Part shown: piece after piece, positions 22,514-34,499 of the stretch
Position numbering within the stretch: the first letter of the stretch is position 1
Layout: the number at the start of each line of letters is the position of its first letter
Source of the DNA: Amyelois transitella
Taxonomy: Eukaryota; Arthropoda; Insecta; Lepidoptera; Pyralidae
Direction: 5' to 3'
DNA: 64,000 nt
Assembly (NCBI RefSeq): GCF_032362555.1
Contig: NC_083518.1
Coordinates: forward strand, 6,274,501-6,338,500
The notes under the pieces: generated by a model
The model's database searches: none
The model's input: only the letters and a program-made list of their open reading frames with translations
What the model was told of the DNA's origin: nothing
Translations under genes and position numbers: made by a program

Positions 22514-24614
22514 AACTGATGCGAACGCGTTCGATTTGTTGCACAGTTAGTTGGTTACTAGGGCGTAAATGGAAGCCGGCTCGCGTGGTTGTCTAATAAT
22601 AGGTAGATATGAGGTAATCGTGACGCCGTAGTTATTTCGTCAGAACCAGAAATATTAGGTGACTGCGCGCGGCCATCTTCAAGGCCCCGACTAGACGTGC
22701 TTCATCGTCGAACAAACTATTTTTACTGAGCCCAAACATGCTTTCCAATTAACATTTATCGATTCCTTCCGTTTATTGTGTGACCTTATTTTGGTAGTTA
22801 TTCTGGATGTCATATCGTTGCTTTGATTACAAACATTTATCTACGGCCTTGGATTTATCACGTGCTTTTTCAGTATACGTAATTCTATCGCCGATTAATT
22901 ACGATAACACAAAGTAAATATTCTCCTGTTTGTTTTTCTTAACATATTATGTAGCTATTTTGTTTATTTTTGATCGACTTCAGAAAAGGATTTGCATTTT
23001 ACTACTTAAGTATTTACTGGAAATTCAATGTAAAATGTTTATATACCTACTGGTGATTTTTTTTACCAAAAATATGAATGAGTAGTAGGTACTTTGTACA
23101 GTTTCCATATATGGGGTAATTACTCAGAGATAGTAATTGGTACTAGGTACATAAATAATGATACATAAATGCTATATTATAATGTTCGTGGTACAAGTGT
23201 AAATACGAAACGTAATAAATACCAATAAAAGTTCATGGGAAAGTAAATAAATAAATGTTCACATCATATCTTTTTTATTTACGAGTAAATTAACAATAAA
23301 TATCTGATTGCCTCTGTGCCAAAGTAAGCATGATTTTTTCGTCAAAATTTAAGGTCCGGGGTTCCATCTCCGATCACGTCTAGAAGAACACCTACTCATT
23401 GTGAGTTAGGTAGATTAATCTGTGTATTTTTCTTATTTAGAATATTAATTTGTAATTAAAATACTTCACTAAAATTAAGAGGAATTGTTATCAATCGACA
23501 TAGCAAAGAGGTTCTCAGTTCGATTCGGGAATCGAGCCTAAGTCTATTCCAAAAATTACAATATTTATTTCAGGCCGCTATAAATAATGAAACAATATCA
23601 CATCGAAAATAAAAATACGATGATTCACGTAACGAGCATCGTTTGTAGCAATCCTACGAATGTTGGTGAAAAATGGATAAAGTTATCAATTCTGAGAAGG
23701 GAATAATTGAGAGGGGATGCAATCGAGATATGATGGATCTCACCTCCCGACCCATCGAACGCTCAAAGGGTAAATCTATATTTAAGTGCTTCGGAGTTCT
23801 TGTAATTACATTTTTATGTTGTAGGAAAGGGAGCTAATGCCTTACAAATTCGAATATAATAGACAGCGAGAGATCTTTTTTAAAGAGATTTTCGCGAAAC
23901 CGTTTGTTAATCAGTGCAGGCATATCGCTTTTGTATCCACGTTATCTTTATGTACTGAGATTGTTTTGTATTAATTTTATAATTAATGGTTGTGATAAGT
24001 GGTTATCGAATATCGTTATACAAAAATACTATGCGGTTGAAATTTTCCTTTTTAAGTTTTGTTCATCGTCTGGAATCAGGGATAGTTCTTCTGTTAGTTA
24101 AGAAGCTTTGAAATTAACAAAAATAAATATAAAACAGAAAGTTAAGTGACACACCTGACATACTTACTGCAAAAAGTTTAAGGAACACTTACATAACTCC
24201 GGTGGCATTTTTTGTATGATTTCTGAATGTCGCTGAATGTTGCCTTTTAAACCGAAATATCATAAATTTGACACAATACTCATTTTGTTTGTTTTGATTC
24301 CAATAAGCAGGTACATAGCTTTCGTTAGCATCATTAGTTAAGGGTTTCTTTACATATAAACAATGGATAAAAGACCATAATCCTTGCTGATCCGTTCGAT
24401 CGAATGGCGTGTTGTGATCATAGGGTTAGACGACAGACAAAGAAAATTTTCGATTGAAATATAAATGCCTTGTGGTTTCCGGCACTTAAGAATAAAATTT
24501 CTCATAGATATCGTAAATGCATAGTAGGTACAGGCATAGTAAATGAAGTAGATTGCACAAACTTTGTTTTTAAATATGTTCGTCGTATAAAATGTATATA
24601 TATATGTACACACA
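22514..24614. other. Spacer upstream of UGT C
   Basis: Gene-free. The UGT C promoter lies at the left end. B-box-like scraps of tRNA-derived SINEs occur near 23350 ('ggggttccatctcc') and 23517 ('agttcgattcggg'). A short head of the 'gccgtgtgg' family occurs at about 24465-24515. Nothing else is recognised. Confidence 0.4.
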
Positions 24615-24677
24615 ATCATGCATAAAATGACATCCAGAGGGAGCCCTCTGGGAAAGAGATGTCATTTTATGCATGAT
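24615..24677. repeat. Perfect 20-bp inverted repeat with inner hairpin
   Basis: Arm atcatgcataaaatgacatc (24615-24634) is an exact reverse complement of 24658-24677. Inside it, cagaggg (24635-24641) and ccctctg (24644-24650) form a second stem around AG. The words 'cataaaat.ac' and 'ctctttccc.gagg' resemble the start of the repeat family at 9715, so it may be two ends of that family fused head to head. Confidence 0.9.
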
Positions 24678-24900
24678 ATTGATGATATGAGATTTTATGC
24701 ACAGCCTACATCTTTCCACTAAAACATAAATAAGTAATATAACATTTATGTAATTAACATAAACTCGTAGTATATAATTATAGTAATTAAACCACTTTCT
24801 AATGGTCTCCCGTTTGCATTATCTCTTAACTAAAAACAGAGAATTTGTCATAATATAAGATATTTAAAACACGAAAATAACAATTTAACTTTTCGTTTCT

Positions 24901-25076
24901 ACTACTAATATTAAAAATGCGAAAGTTTGGATGTGTGTATGTTTGTTACTCTTTCACTCAAAATCTACTGGACGGATTGATGAAATTTGGTACACGGGTA
25001 GAACCTAACCTGAAATTACATTATAATTTTTATACCGAAATTCCTACAGGAGCGAAACCCCGGGGCGCAGCTAGTT
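24901..25076 (-). repeat. Dispersed 'actagctgcgccccgg' element
   Basis: On the minus strand it starts with actagctgcgccccggggtt and ends with 'gcatttttaatattagtag'. The inner phrase 'gtttgttactctttcactc' with 'gacggattgatgaaatttggt' is the usual 3' part of this lepidopteran family. About 176 bp, no ORF. Confidence 0.65.
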
Positions 25077-25548
25077 AGGCCAATAAAGATGTTTGAGATG
25101 TGTGCAAGAACGTTGAGATGACTACAGATAAAGCAAAATGGAAGTTGCGTGACCACGTCTTGCGCTCTGATAATGGTAGGCGTAGGTAATAATGATATTT
25201 TTCTATTACCTGGCTTAGTTGTGGTGAAATAAAGATACAATTCTATTAATACCTATGTTGTAGAAAAACCTACTTATCCGGAAAAGAAAATTAAAATACA
25301 AGTTAATCAATAAATTGAAAGATTGTATATTGTATTTGTGGTCATAAAACGTGGTCCAGGGCTTCTCAGGGTCATAACGAGGACATTCTGGAATGATGAT
25401 GAATTAAAAAAATTAAAGAAATGTGTTAGCAAAATTACAGAAATGTGTTAGCTGACTGACACCCCTACCCGAAACCTTACGACAGTGTCTCGCCGCGGTG
25501 ACAAAGTCCGCTCGCATGCCAAACACAACAATGTGAAACAATTGTCAT

Positions 25549-25680
25549 TTACATACATAGATATAGGTAAAAATGATCACGTTCCTTGTGGGGTAGCCAA
25601 AGCCAACAGTCTTGAAAAGACTGAAAGCCCGCGTTCAGCTATATGGCTTTATGATGAAATTGATTGCATACATACACACT
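25549..25680 (-). repeat. Partial 'gccgtgtgg' family repeat
   Basis: Reads 'catacatagatata...cacgttccttgtggggtagccaaagcc...cttgaaaagactgaaag' and stops after the 'tatggctt' word. The 3' half only, minus strand. Confidence 0.75.
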
Positions 25681-25763
25681 CACATAACACGTCTCAATCA
25701 TTCCTTTGATTGACTTTTGGAATCTGCATGACTGCTGAAGCAGCTAGCATACAATTCGTTACC

Positions 25764-25882
25764 AGCCCCCGTAGCATCGCGGCAAAACTATCGCTGTTTC
25801 GCTTTTTATTATGATGTCACACGTGATAGCGATAGTTATTCGCGCGATAAAGCGGCGTCGCGCTTGCCATGCTACGGTGGCA
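25764..25882. mobile_element. MITE-like element with imperfect terminal inverted repeats
   Basis: Left end 'ccccgtagcat' and right end 'atgctacggtgg' are near-perfect reverse complements, and inner words 'aactatcgct' and 'agcgatagtt' are exact ones. About 120 bp, GC-richer than its flanks, no coding capacity. Size and structure fit a miniature inverted-repeat element or a foldback repeat. No target duplication is certain. Confidence 0.5.
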
Positions 25883-26107
25883 GATCGTGGAAGCTTGCAA
25901 AAGATAAACGAAGAACAAACAATGGAATTTTTTTTTAATTAATGCTTCTTGAGGTAAGTTAATTATAAATTTATATTCAGGGAACTAAAAAAGGAATTGT
26001 TGCTTGGAGCACTTGACAATACCTGTCACTTAGAAAGCAAAGCCGCCGCCCAGATCCCCAAAAATCGAAATCAACGAGCATAATCGAAACCCCTGAATAA
26101 CAATCCA

Positions 26108-26289
26108 AAACATTCGTGCTTGCAGTAAATTTTAAGAACGGCAATAAAACAGAGCATAACAAAGACGGGCCGAATGGAATTGTCCCTGTAGACGAATTTA
26201 CGTGGCAAGCAAAAGTGCATATAAACTACGACAGGCGTGCCCCGGCATCCGCTGTTTGCTTCATGAAAATGCAACTAGTAAGTGTGACT
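26108..26289 (+). CDS. Possible orphan exon resembling an S1 protease N-terminus
   Basis: Open stretch bounded by 'cttgcag' on the left and GTAAGTG at 26280-26286 on the right. It encodes NGIVPVDEFTWQAKVHINYD and later PASAVCF. The phrase 'VDEFTWQAKV' resembles the start of mature trypsin-like proteases ('EFPWQ'). No neighbouring exon was found and the downstream Cys-Gly-Gly-Ser motif is absent. It may be a relic exon, part of an unseen gene, or a chance open frame. The boundaries are approximate. Confidence 0.25.
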
Positions 26290-27683
26290 ACGCTTAGTTC
26301 TATTTTTCTCGGCTCTTTGGAATAGCACACAGTGAAGAGACCAGAAGGTAAGGAATTGTTATGTTGGTATGACAGTGTAAGTTAGTATGATAATAGCAGA
26401 AAACTTTGTAAATATAAATATTATCATTATGTGCATGAAGACTTAAAGACCTTGATAGAAAAGATTGAAACATAAACCAACGTGTTTTTCTATAAAAAAT
26501 ATCGTGTCATAATAAAAGTGATAATGTTTTGGGCAATCATTCCTCATCATTAATAATCATTTATTATTTACAGTAACTGGTTGCAACTGGGAACACAAAG
26601 ATGAGAAAAAAACCAGACCTTCTGTTTGGACTTATGTTGTGGTTGATATTTTACTTACTAATGCTATGTCGTGACGTTTAAGGATGGAGACATCTGTAGA
26701 TAGTAGTACAATGCAGCTCGATTCTTTTTCTGTTCATGAAATAAGTTTTATTATACAAATGTTATTTACTCCTATTTTAATCGTATAATCGTTTCAAGAA
26801 TTGGTTTTGTTAGCTTTATAATGTATACTTTTACGTATAACAATTTAATCCTGTATATATCATGACAAATTTTACGACTACTTTAACACGTATTGTGTTA
26901 CATACTCGTAAAATGGTTTTCTTATGACAAAATCTGGCAAATTTTAACAATTTTGTTCAGTATTTAAAGGAATTTCGAATATAAAATATAAACGTACCTT
27001 CTTAAAAACACATTGAAAATAACTTTAGTTTTTATTAGTACGAGTAGAATAAATATTTAATGGTGCCTCAATATTCTATTCTAATTGATACAGATCTTGC
27101 ACACTAACGATGAAGTGATTTGCCCACTGTCATGTTTCCGTTGAATGCAAACTTTATTTAGATTTATAATTACCCGATAGTCTGATATTCAGATGGAGGC
27201 CAATTTTAGGATCATGTTAAAATTGATACTAACGGAAACAATTAACACCATCCAACAACATTGTCGGTTACGCTTTCACAGCTTAACTGTTTGGTTTACC
27301 ATTTTTTGACCAACGTTATATACGTTCATAAAATTTTCACCGAAATAGTAAATTAGTCGTGGGTTCTGGAAATTTCTAATGTAAGTTATAAGGTATTTTT
27401 TATGTGTATACCTAAATTAGTTTAAACTATGAATAAAGAGGCATGAAGAAAACCCTAAACAATTACCAATAACAAACATGGAATGAAACTTGAACTTTAC
27501 ATTTAGATTACTTTTGACGTGTCATTAAATTCTCATGTTATATTTTGAAATCAAAATTGATTGCAGACATCACGGATAAAAGTAATTAGAAATCTTTTAA
27601 TCGGACTTAAGATTAACTTTGAATCAATCAATGAACATTCATTGTAATACGTAGATAACCTAGATTAGATACGTATTAGTTAG

Positions 27684-27690
27684 TATATAA
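27684..27690 (+). promoter_or_regulatory. Likely TATA box of the serine protease gene
   Basis: TATATAA, 52 bases before the ATG at 27742. This leaves room for a short 5' leader starting near 27715. No initiator motif is convincing. Confidence 0.55.
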
Positions 27691-27741
27691 TGATCGAGTT
27701 AAAACCAATTTCCATACTGACGTGTAAGATTTTTGACAATT

Positions 27742-30073
27742 ATGAAGTTGTTGGTAGTTGGTTTGGTCCTCGCCTTAGCTGCGGCTAGCTATGCTGAAGT
27801 CAGTTCTATTGAAGAACTCAGTGTTTTCAACTACCACAGCAGGGTAGGAATTCGGGAAGCAGCTAGGATCAAGAAGCTAGAAGAAGACACCGCCACTTTA
27901 GATCAGAGAATTATCGGAGGTTCAATTACCGACATCTCCTCTGTTCCGTATCAGGTAAGATGTTATTTAGTTTACGTAATTGTTTTAATTATAAATAAGA
28001 GTAGGATTTGCGCAGAAATATGAATAATGAGACCAAATTTAATTGAGCAATTGTAAGTCGATCCGCTTAAGTTTCGGTCCAACACATCAAAAATTTAGTT
28101 GAGAGGGACTAATAGTCATGAAAGTCACTTCCTTAACAAAATCTTTTACTAAGCAACAAAGAAGAAATACTTTTATCTTACGCGATTATTGAACAAATAT
28201 GGACTTTACCGTTGTGTTGGATCCATATATATTTATTCAGAGTGCACTCTGTCATAAACTGATACAACATGCTACAAAACGATTTACTTTACAGGTCGGA
28301 TTAGTAATTCAAATCCTCTGGATCTTAACGTCAGTATGTGGTGGTTCGCTTATCAGTAGTAACCGTGTTGTCACTGCAGCCCATTGCTATAGCGATGGCA
28401 CTATCACCGCTCAGAGTTTCACTGCAGTTCTTGGATCCAACACTCTGTTCTCTGGTGGCGTCCGTATCGTGACCAACGATATAGCTGTTCATCCCCAGTG
28501 GAATCCTGATACCGCTGCCAATGATATTGCTGTGCTTCGGATTAGCAGCGTTACCTTTAACAGTAAATATTTTCAATATTATAAAACCTGGTTTTTATAA
28601 AATTATTGGTTGCAGTGTTGGTGTAACTGTAGATTGTGATGCTGATCTAAGTGTGCTGTCCTTACAAACAAACTAAAGTATTTGCAAACCCTTCTAAGGC
28701 CACATTTGAAATACCAAAATTCTGAAAAAAATATTGACAAAAAGGCAGAACACATAAAAATGCCTAAAAAAAAGTCTCGTAGATCCAATTTAGAGAACTT
28801 AATAAATTTGTAAAAGTGATAGACTTTTAATAGTGATTAAAAACATATATCAGATTGAAGACGCGGTAGCAGTGGATAAGGATAGGAAAGCACATTGTAA
28901 ATTGTGTGTAGCAAATCAATTAAATAAATTATATAAATATCCATCTTAGGCGGAACCCAGGCTCCGAAGAACGTGCAACTGGAACCTCTTGGGAGAGAGA
29001 TGGCAAAAAAATTGGAGTATATAATATTTGAATATGTGAAAACAAGAATTAATATTTCAGATGTGATCCAACCAATTGCTTTGCCCAGCGGTGCCGAGGT
29101 TAGCAATCTTTTCGTCGACGAAGTTGCACTTGCATCAGGATTCGGAATTACATCTGACGGTAAGTCACAGCTATTATCAACAACAATTAAAAAAAAGCTT
29201 TATACTTACATTCTTTTAAACAATTAAGTCATTATTATTAGACATGCCAGTTTGAAAGGCCGTGGAAGAAATTTAAATGTAATGAGTTTATGATAACTCG
29301 CTTAATAAAGTCGTCTATAGTTCTAAGACCTTAATCCTATTCGAACCATTATTTTTTATTAAAAATAAAAGAAACCATAGTGAAAAGCTAGTGCTCCATA
29401 AAAAAGATCACCATTTTATTGCATTGTCCAGAAACAAATTTAAATGTGTATTGCAGGAGGTAGCATCGGTGTGACCCAGCGCCTCAGCTCTGTCGATCTG
29501 ACCGTGATAACAAACGCCGCCTGTGCCGCAGTGTTCGGACCTTTCGTACACTCTTCCAATGTCTGCACCAGTGGTGTTGGAGGCATCAGTACATGCTCTG
29601 GTGATTCTGGCGGTCCCCTAGCTGCTCTTAGTGGCGGCAGAAGAGTTTTGGTGAGTATAATTTCTCTGTCTGGAAAGTCTCTAATATTCTAAGGATCTAA
29701 ATCAAATGTGATAAAGCCACCGATTGATCTTGTTATTAGCAAAATGCTTTCATGATTGATTATTATGATACTCGTATATTGATAACTAGGTAGGTACCTA
29801 TACATACACGTACTATTATTGTGGGCTAATCGGATTAACATATTTTTTTATACAGATACATTTCACGGTGTTGAACAAAATCGTCAGGTGTAACACAATC
29901 CTAGCTGAAGTTGTACTGCATCTCATTTCTGTCGTATGGATATTTTCAAGTGATTTTTCTTTTATTTTCAGATCGGTGTGACTTCCTATGGAGCTGCCGC
30001 TGGATGCTCGCTTGGCTTCCCCGCGGCTTTCGCCCGTGTCACATCATACGTGTCTTGGGTCCAAGCTCAATAA
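27742..30073 (+). CDS. Chymotrypsin-like serine protease (S1), secreted
   Basis: Cleaves peptide bonds; secreted as a zymogen, possibly into the midgut. Five exons: 27742-27954, 28295-28562, 29061-29159, 29457-29650, 29972-30073, in phase throughout, giving 291 residues. The ATG at 27742 starts a signal peptide (M-K-L-L-V-V-G, about residues 1-18). A propeptide follows, with activation after Arg56 (DQR-IIGG), cut by a trypsin. The catalytic triad is His101 (TAAHC), Asp148 (NDIAV) and Ser244 (GDSGGP). Ser238, at the base of the S1 pocket, points to chymotrypsin-type rather than trypsin-type specificity. Cysteines pair as usual: Cys86-Cys102, Cys216-Cys230, Cys240 with the Cys of AAGC in exon 5. 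The start of exon 2 ([11 protein letters not shown]) is more hydrophobic than usual for the family. An apparently functional single gene. Confidence 0.95.
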
Positions 30074-30214
30074 TTTCAAAATAAGTATTAAAGTTGTAGT
30101 TTAAACTTTTTGAAGCCATTTCTGAAAAGTTAACCCACCTGGAGCTTTGGCGAACTCCAGGTTCTTTCCCGCCAAAGTGCAACTGAAACGAACATCGAAA
30201 GGTATAGTGAATTT

Positions 30215-30220
30215 AATAAA
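30215..30220 (+). terminator. Poly(A) signal of the serine protease gene
   Basis: AATAAA 142 bases after the stop codon, first canonical hexamer on the plus strand. A T-rich stretch (ttttgttttctt) follows at about 30240. Confidence 0.65.
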
Positions 30221-31133
30221 AACAAGTTAATAATTTAAGTTTTGTTTTCTTAAATATTGTGCCCTGAAGTAAGAAGAGAATACCTACAACAACTATCTTA
30301 CTATAATTTGATGATTTCAAAAGGCAAACGTGGACTACACAAGTTGTACAATCTCCTTAAAATTGCTGAGTCATTGTAAAATAGTAATAATAAGTAGTGT
30401 ACAAAGTACTTTGACTGGCTCAAAAAGTACCCATCTTGCTTAGGTGGTACTAACAAACTTAATTTCGATTTATTTATAAATCCATATAGGTATTTCTTAG
30501 AAATCAATTCGGAAGGAAAAGAAATTATTAAAAGAAAGCGCAAAATCTTGGGATTCACATTAACCACACAACCAAAGAAACGGGAATTAACCTCTTTTTT
30601 AATGCATTTCAAGCCTTAACAGTAAGACCTACCTACATCCTTCTGCGAGCTGGTTTTGCGTGTGGTAGGAACTCAAGGGGCGTATAATGACTCTTTGCTA
30701 TTATAAAGACTTTTTACCGCTTTTACTACTGAAATGATTTCCTTTGCTCTCCCTTCGAGCAGAAAAGTGCCTTTGAGCTTGTTTTAATGGTTTATTTTTT
30801 AATTGTCTCAAATGTGTTTATGAATAAAGTGGAGGGGTCTTATTTCGGTTGTAGGTACATGTTTTCTGTCCGTACTTTCAAAATTCTTAAAAAACTATTT
30901 AAGTATTTACCGTCCCTTATTGGTATTAAATATTAATAAATAGTAGGCTCACGCCTGTGCCTGTGTTATAATGAAATAATCCGTTTATTTCTGTTCCCGC
31001 GGGAACGGCAAATTCTCTCTTATTCACCTCTAGACTTAAAGAATCAACATGCCTAAATTTCATATCTATTCATATGATAGGTTTGGCCTGTGTCAGTCTG
31101 TGATCGATCACTTTTTGTCCTCTTTTATATCTT
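30221..31133. other. Intergenic, no feature recognised
   Basis: About 900 bp of AT-rich DNA downstream of the protease gene. Open frames here are short and lack protein-like composition. No repeat boundary was seen. Confidence 0.4.
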
Positions 31134-31403
31134 ACTAGCTGTGCCCGCGACTTTGTCCGCGTGGAATAGTTATTTTGGGCATCATTAAAGCCCTCAAGAA
31201 TGAATAATTCTCCCCGTTTTTTTCAAATATTCAATTATTTCTTTGCTCCTTATAGTTGCAGCGTGTTATACTTATAGCTTATATCATTTCGCGATAAATG
31301 GTCTATTCAACGCAAAAAGAATTTTTCAATTCGAACCAGTAGTTCTTCAGATAAGCACGTTCAAACAAACAAACTCTTCAGCTTTATAATATTAGTATAG
31401 ATA
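31134..31403 (+). mobile_element. Dispersed 'actagctgtgcccgcg' element, short copy
   Basis: Starts actagctgtgcccgcgactt and ends 'ctttataatattagtatag' plus 'ata', the same ends as the 654-bp copy at 2614-3267 but with a different and shorter middle. About 270 bp, no ORF. Confidence 0.7.
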
Positions 31404-31700
31404 AGGTTTCTTTATATAAGTACTCTGTTCTTCATTTTTATAAATAGACAACAGTATTCGTTATATAGCATATCTGAGGCCAGTTAACCCTAAAGTAACT
31501 TGATCATAGAGATTGAAAGAAAACGGCGTCTAAAATAGAATACATTTTTTATGTGCAAATCGCTACAAAAACGTAGAGGATAAAAGATTCCTTAGACCGC
31601 GTAATCAGACAGTTTCCCGATGTAAGGTGGTCGTATCCCTGTCGTACTTGTTTCGATTGTGGGAATGAGAGACGATAGAAGTGCAACGATTTTATTTTTA
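31404..31700. other. Short spacer between repeats
   Basis: About 300 bp with no recognised feature. Confidence 0.4.
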
Positions 31701-32677
31701 ACTAGCTTTCCGCCCGCGGCTTCGCCCACGTGTAATTCGGTTATATATAGCGTTTTTTAATGATCTCGACAGTACAGACAGTTGAAGTATAGTAGTTAGG
31801 AGTTGAAAGAAAATTCTTACGAAGTTATACGTACATGTGAGGCTATTAGGTTGACCTGATAATAAAAAGTAAATCTCATTAACGTTAAGAATTTAGGTGA
31901 AAATGGATGCGGACAAATTTCGTAGCTGTTTGTATGGGTAGTGTTAACACAAAATAGGGATTTAAAGGCGTGATGTTATTAATGTTATGCATGTATGTAC
32001 ATAATTATGTATGTTATTATGTATGTTAAAGAGACGACTGAAAGTTGTCATACAAAGTCTTTTTTTTAAGGATGGGAAATCATCAAATGACCTCTCCCGC
32101 TCTGGGTGGAACGGAAGGGAGTGTCAGACTTTTACTGACTAAAACCCACCTCGTTCCTTCAGTTGCCCTTTGCGTTCCGGGGCCACGGTATCTCGTTAGA
32201 ACTTTCCCGCAGCCCCGGCTCAGTTTATCCCGTTTCCCCCCCTTGGGGGTTGACATTTCAAAAATCCCTTCTTAGTGCTCACTTATGTTACTAAAGGAAC
32301 CTCTGTTCAAAATCTCAGACTCCTATACCGAGCGGTTTCGGCTGTGCGTTAATAAATCAGTCACCCAATCGCACCCCCTAAATCACGATTGGAGGGTAGT
32401 TTGAAAAAACTTATAATGTCAAACATATTTACTTGCCTATGTACGTGTTCATGCCAAGTTTCAAGTTTATAAACCCAAGGAATAAGATTTTTATTAGAAA
32501 CGTTTTTACCCCTTTTCCCCCCCTTGGGGGTTGAATTTCCAAAAATCCTTTCTTAGTGCTCCCCTACTTATCCCAAGGAACCTACATTCCAAATTTCAGC
32601 TGTCTACGACCAGTAGTTTCGACTGTGCGTTGTCTGTCAGTCAGTCACTCAGTAACGGAAGTTTTATATATATAGAT
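31701..32677 (+). mobile_element. Composite 'cttggggg' dispersed element
   Basis: Head actagctttccgcccgcggc at 31701 and tail 'gttttatatatatagattt' at about 32660. Inside are two related blocks, each with 'ccccccttgggggttga' followed by 'ttagtgctc' and 'ggaacct', ending in 'cggttttcggctgtgcgtt'-type words (32200-32360 and 32515-32640). The internal duplication suggests either a dimeric element or nested copies. The open frame at 32045-32275 lies inside and has no protein family features. Confidence 0.55.
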
Positions 32678-32740
32678 TTAGGTAAATTTAGGTACTAAAT
32701 TGAATAAAAATACAAATGATCACTCCTCTTGTCTTAATCC

Positions 32741-32945
32741 CGGTGACATCTTCACTTCTTTGGTGAGAACCCCGGGGTGCGTCTTTTGACCATGGCCCTG
32801 GACTGGGTAAGTTACACTTCCGTCTGACCTCTGCAACATTTGTGGGGAAACTAGCCCCATATTGGGTGACAGTATATGTTGCACTTGATGAATGTGTCTA
32901 AAGCGATGTGCCGGTAACCACACGGCACATCTCTTTGACCATGTC
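32741..32945 (-). repeat. 'ttgcggaggtcag' family repeat
   Basis: On the minus strand it reads 'gttgcagaggtcagacggaag' in pieces, then 'acccagtccagggcc' and 'cgcaccccggggttctc'. The same words occur at 40321-40455 (plus), 53219-53335 (plus) and, more diverged, at 33550-33830 (minus). Non-coding. Confidence 0.6.
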
Positions 32946-33105
32946 AACACGCCCAGCCACGGAAAGCCGAATGGCTATGCAATCGAACTCCAAAAAACCA
33001 CACGGTGTCAACGCACACCGTATTTGTTCCGGGCTGTTTATTTATTACACTTCTTTTAAGTACATGAAGCGGTTGATCACCATGATTGACCTATCAACAA
33101 ATTAA

Positions 33106-33549
33106 ATACTTTTTAATAATAAATAAGCTGCAGTTTTGTTCCGTTAATATCATCTTTCGAACACATTTTCCGTTCATATTTTCTAATTATTTCATTTTAA
33201 ATAAAAAATAAAATTAAACAATTCAACTCCATAGATCTCATGTCGGACAAAAGACTTAAGGAGAACACTGAATTTTCTACTCTTGTAACAAATCCACGTC
33301 AGGCCACTGGCGATAATCCAAGAGTTTGTGTTCCATCACAAGTGTGTCCTTACTATCTCACGCCGCACTACATTTTATTTAAGGAACTTTGTATTTGATA
33401 AGATAAGAAAGCATGTAAAATATCTGCCTACCCCTCCGGGAAAGAGGCGTGAGTTTATGTATGTATGTATGTATATCTGTCAATGTAGAGAGATTTAAGT
33501 TGAATGTAATAAACTCTAGATCGATTCGTTTCCTTGGTTTTAGCGGTTT
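33106..33549. other. Intergenic with a short CATA-ended scrap
   Basis: Contains, at about 33415-33475, 'ctgcctacccctccgggaaagaggcgtga' ending in (ATGT)n, the reverse of the start of the family at 9715. Nothing else is recognised. Confidence 0.45.
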
Positions 33550-33830
33550 CATCCTTATCTTAGGAGAAAGGTGCGGGTCGCTTTTTTGGCCATGATTCTG
33601 GATTGGATAAGTGGGTTTATACATGGAACAACTCCCATTAAATCGTCGCAATCGCAATATATGCAGAATCTATCCTATTTTAGATTTACCTTATGTATGG
33701 TAACAGCTGCACTAGATGAATGTGCCTATTCCTTTAGTCGTCTTTTTGATGTCATAATATCGGAATGACATGGAGTTGTCCTATTCTTAAGTGTCAAAAA
33801 CCACACAGCACGTCAATAAAGTGCCCTGAA
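33550..33830 (-). repeat. Diverged 'ttgcggaggtcag' family repeat
   Basis: Contains 'ggtgcgggtcgcttttttggccatgattctggattggataag' in pieces, 'gctgcactagatgaatgtg' and 'aaaaaccacacagcac', matching the order of words at 32741-32945. More diverged than that copy. The open frames here are by-products. Confidence 0.5.
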
Positions 33831-34242
33831 TACCTTTTTTTTTTCTTTTTTTTTCTACTTATTTTATTGCTTCATCCACATTCTTCAGTGTTTAGAGTAC
33901 CTATTCGATTTTATCAAAGTACGTTCGTTTTGGCTTTCCCTTTACAACATCCCATTCACACGACAATCCAAACACAATTTTCTAGGAAACTTAACATCCC
34001 AGAATGAGATAAATGGAACTTAATAGTTAAATAGTAAAGCAAAACTGTTTTGTTTTCAAAAGCAGTGAGAATGATGTTAACTCGTAACAATATCAGTTAA
34101 TTATTGGATGAAATTGTTTGGCGCAGATAATTTGCATTCATATTATTGCGGTTGATTTTAGTTAATTAATTTCATGATGATTCAAATATTTAAAAAGTAC
34201 TACATTAACATATAATTTGTAAAGTGCTGCAATATATATGGC

Positions 34243-34499
34243 TACATACATACATATGGTCACGTCTATATCCCTTGCGGGGTAGACAGAGCCAACAGTC
34301 TTGAAAAGACTGAATGGCCACGTTCAGCTATTTGGCTTAATGATAGAATTGAGATTCAAATAGTGACAGGTTGCTAGCCCATCGCCTAAAATAGAATCCC
34401 AAGTTTGCAAACCTATCCCTTAGTCGCCTTTTACGATATCCATGGGAAAGAGATGGAGTAGTTCTATTCTTTTTGTATTGGTGCCGGGAACCACACGGC
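34243..34499 (-). mobile_element. Full-length 'gccgtgtgg' family repeat, minus
   Basis: From a (CATA)n end at 34243 to 'gtgccgggaaccacacggc' at 34499. About 257 bp, non-coding, with the words 'tatcccttgcggggtagaca', 'gactgaatggccacgttcag' and 'tccatgggaaagagatggag' in order. One of the two best copies in the window and a reference for the fragments. Confidence 0.85.

Noticed and set aside
28331-28576. Minus-strand frame of 81 codons
   Set aside because: Antisense shadow of serine protease exon 2.
33421-33475. Tandem ATGT units as a CRISPR-like or satellite array
   Set aside because: They are short simple-repeat tails of dispersed elements, with no spacers, in a eukaryotic genome.
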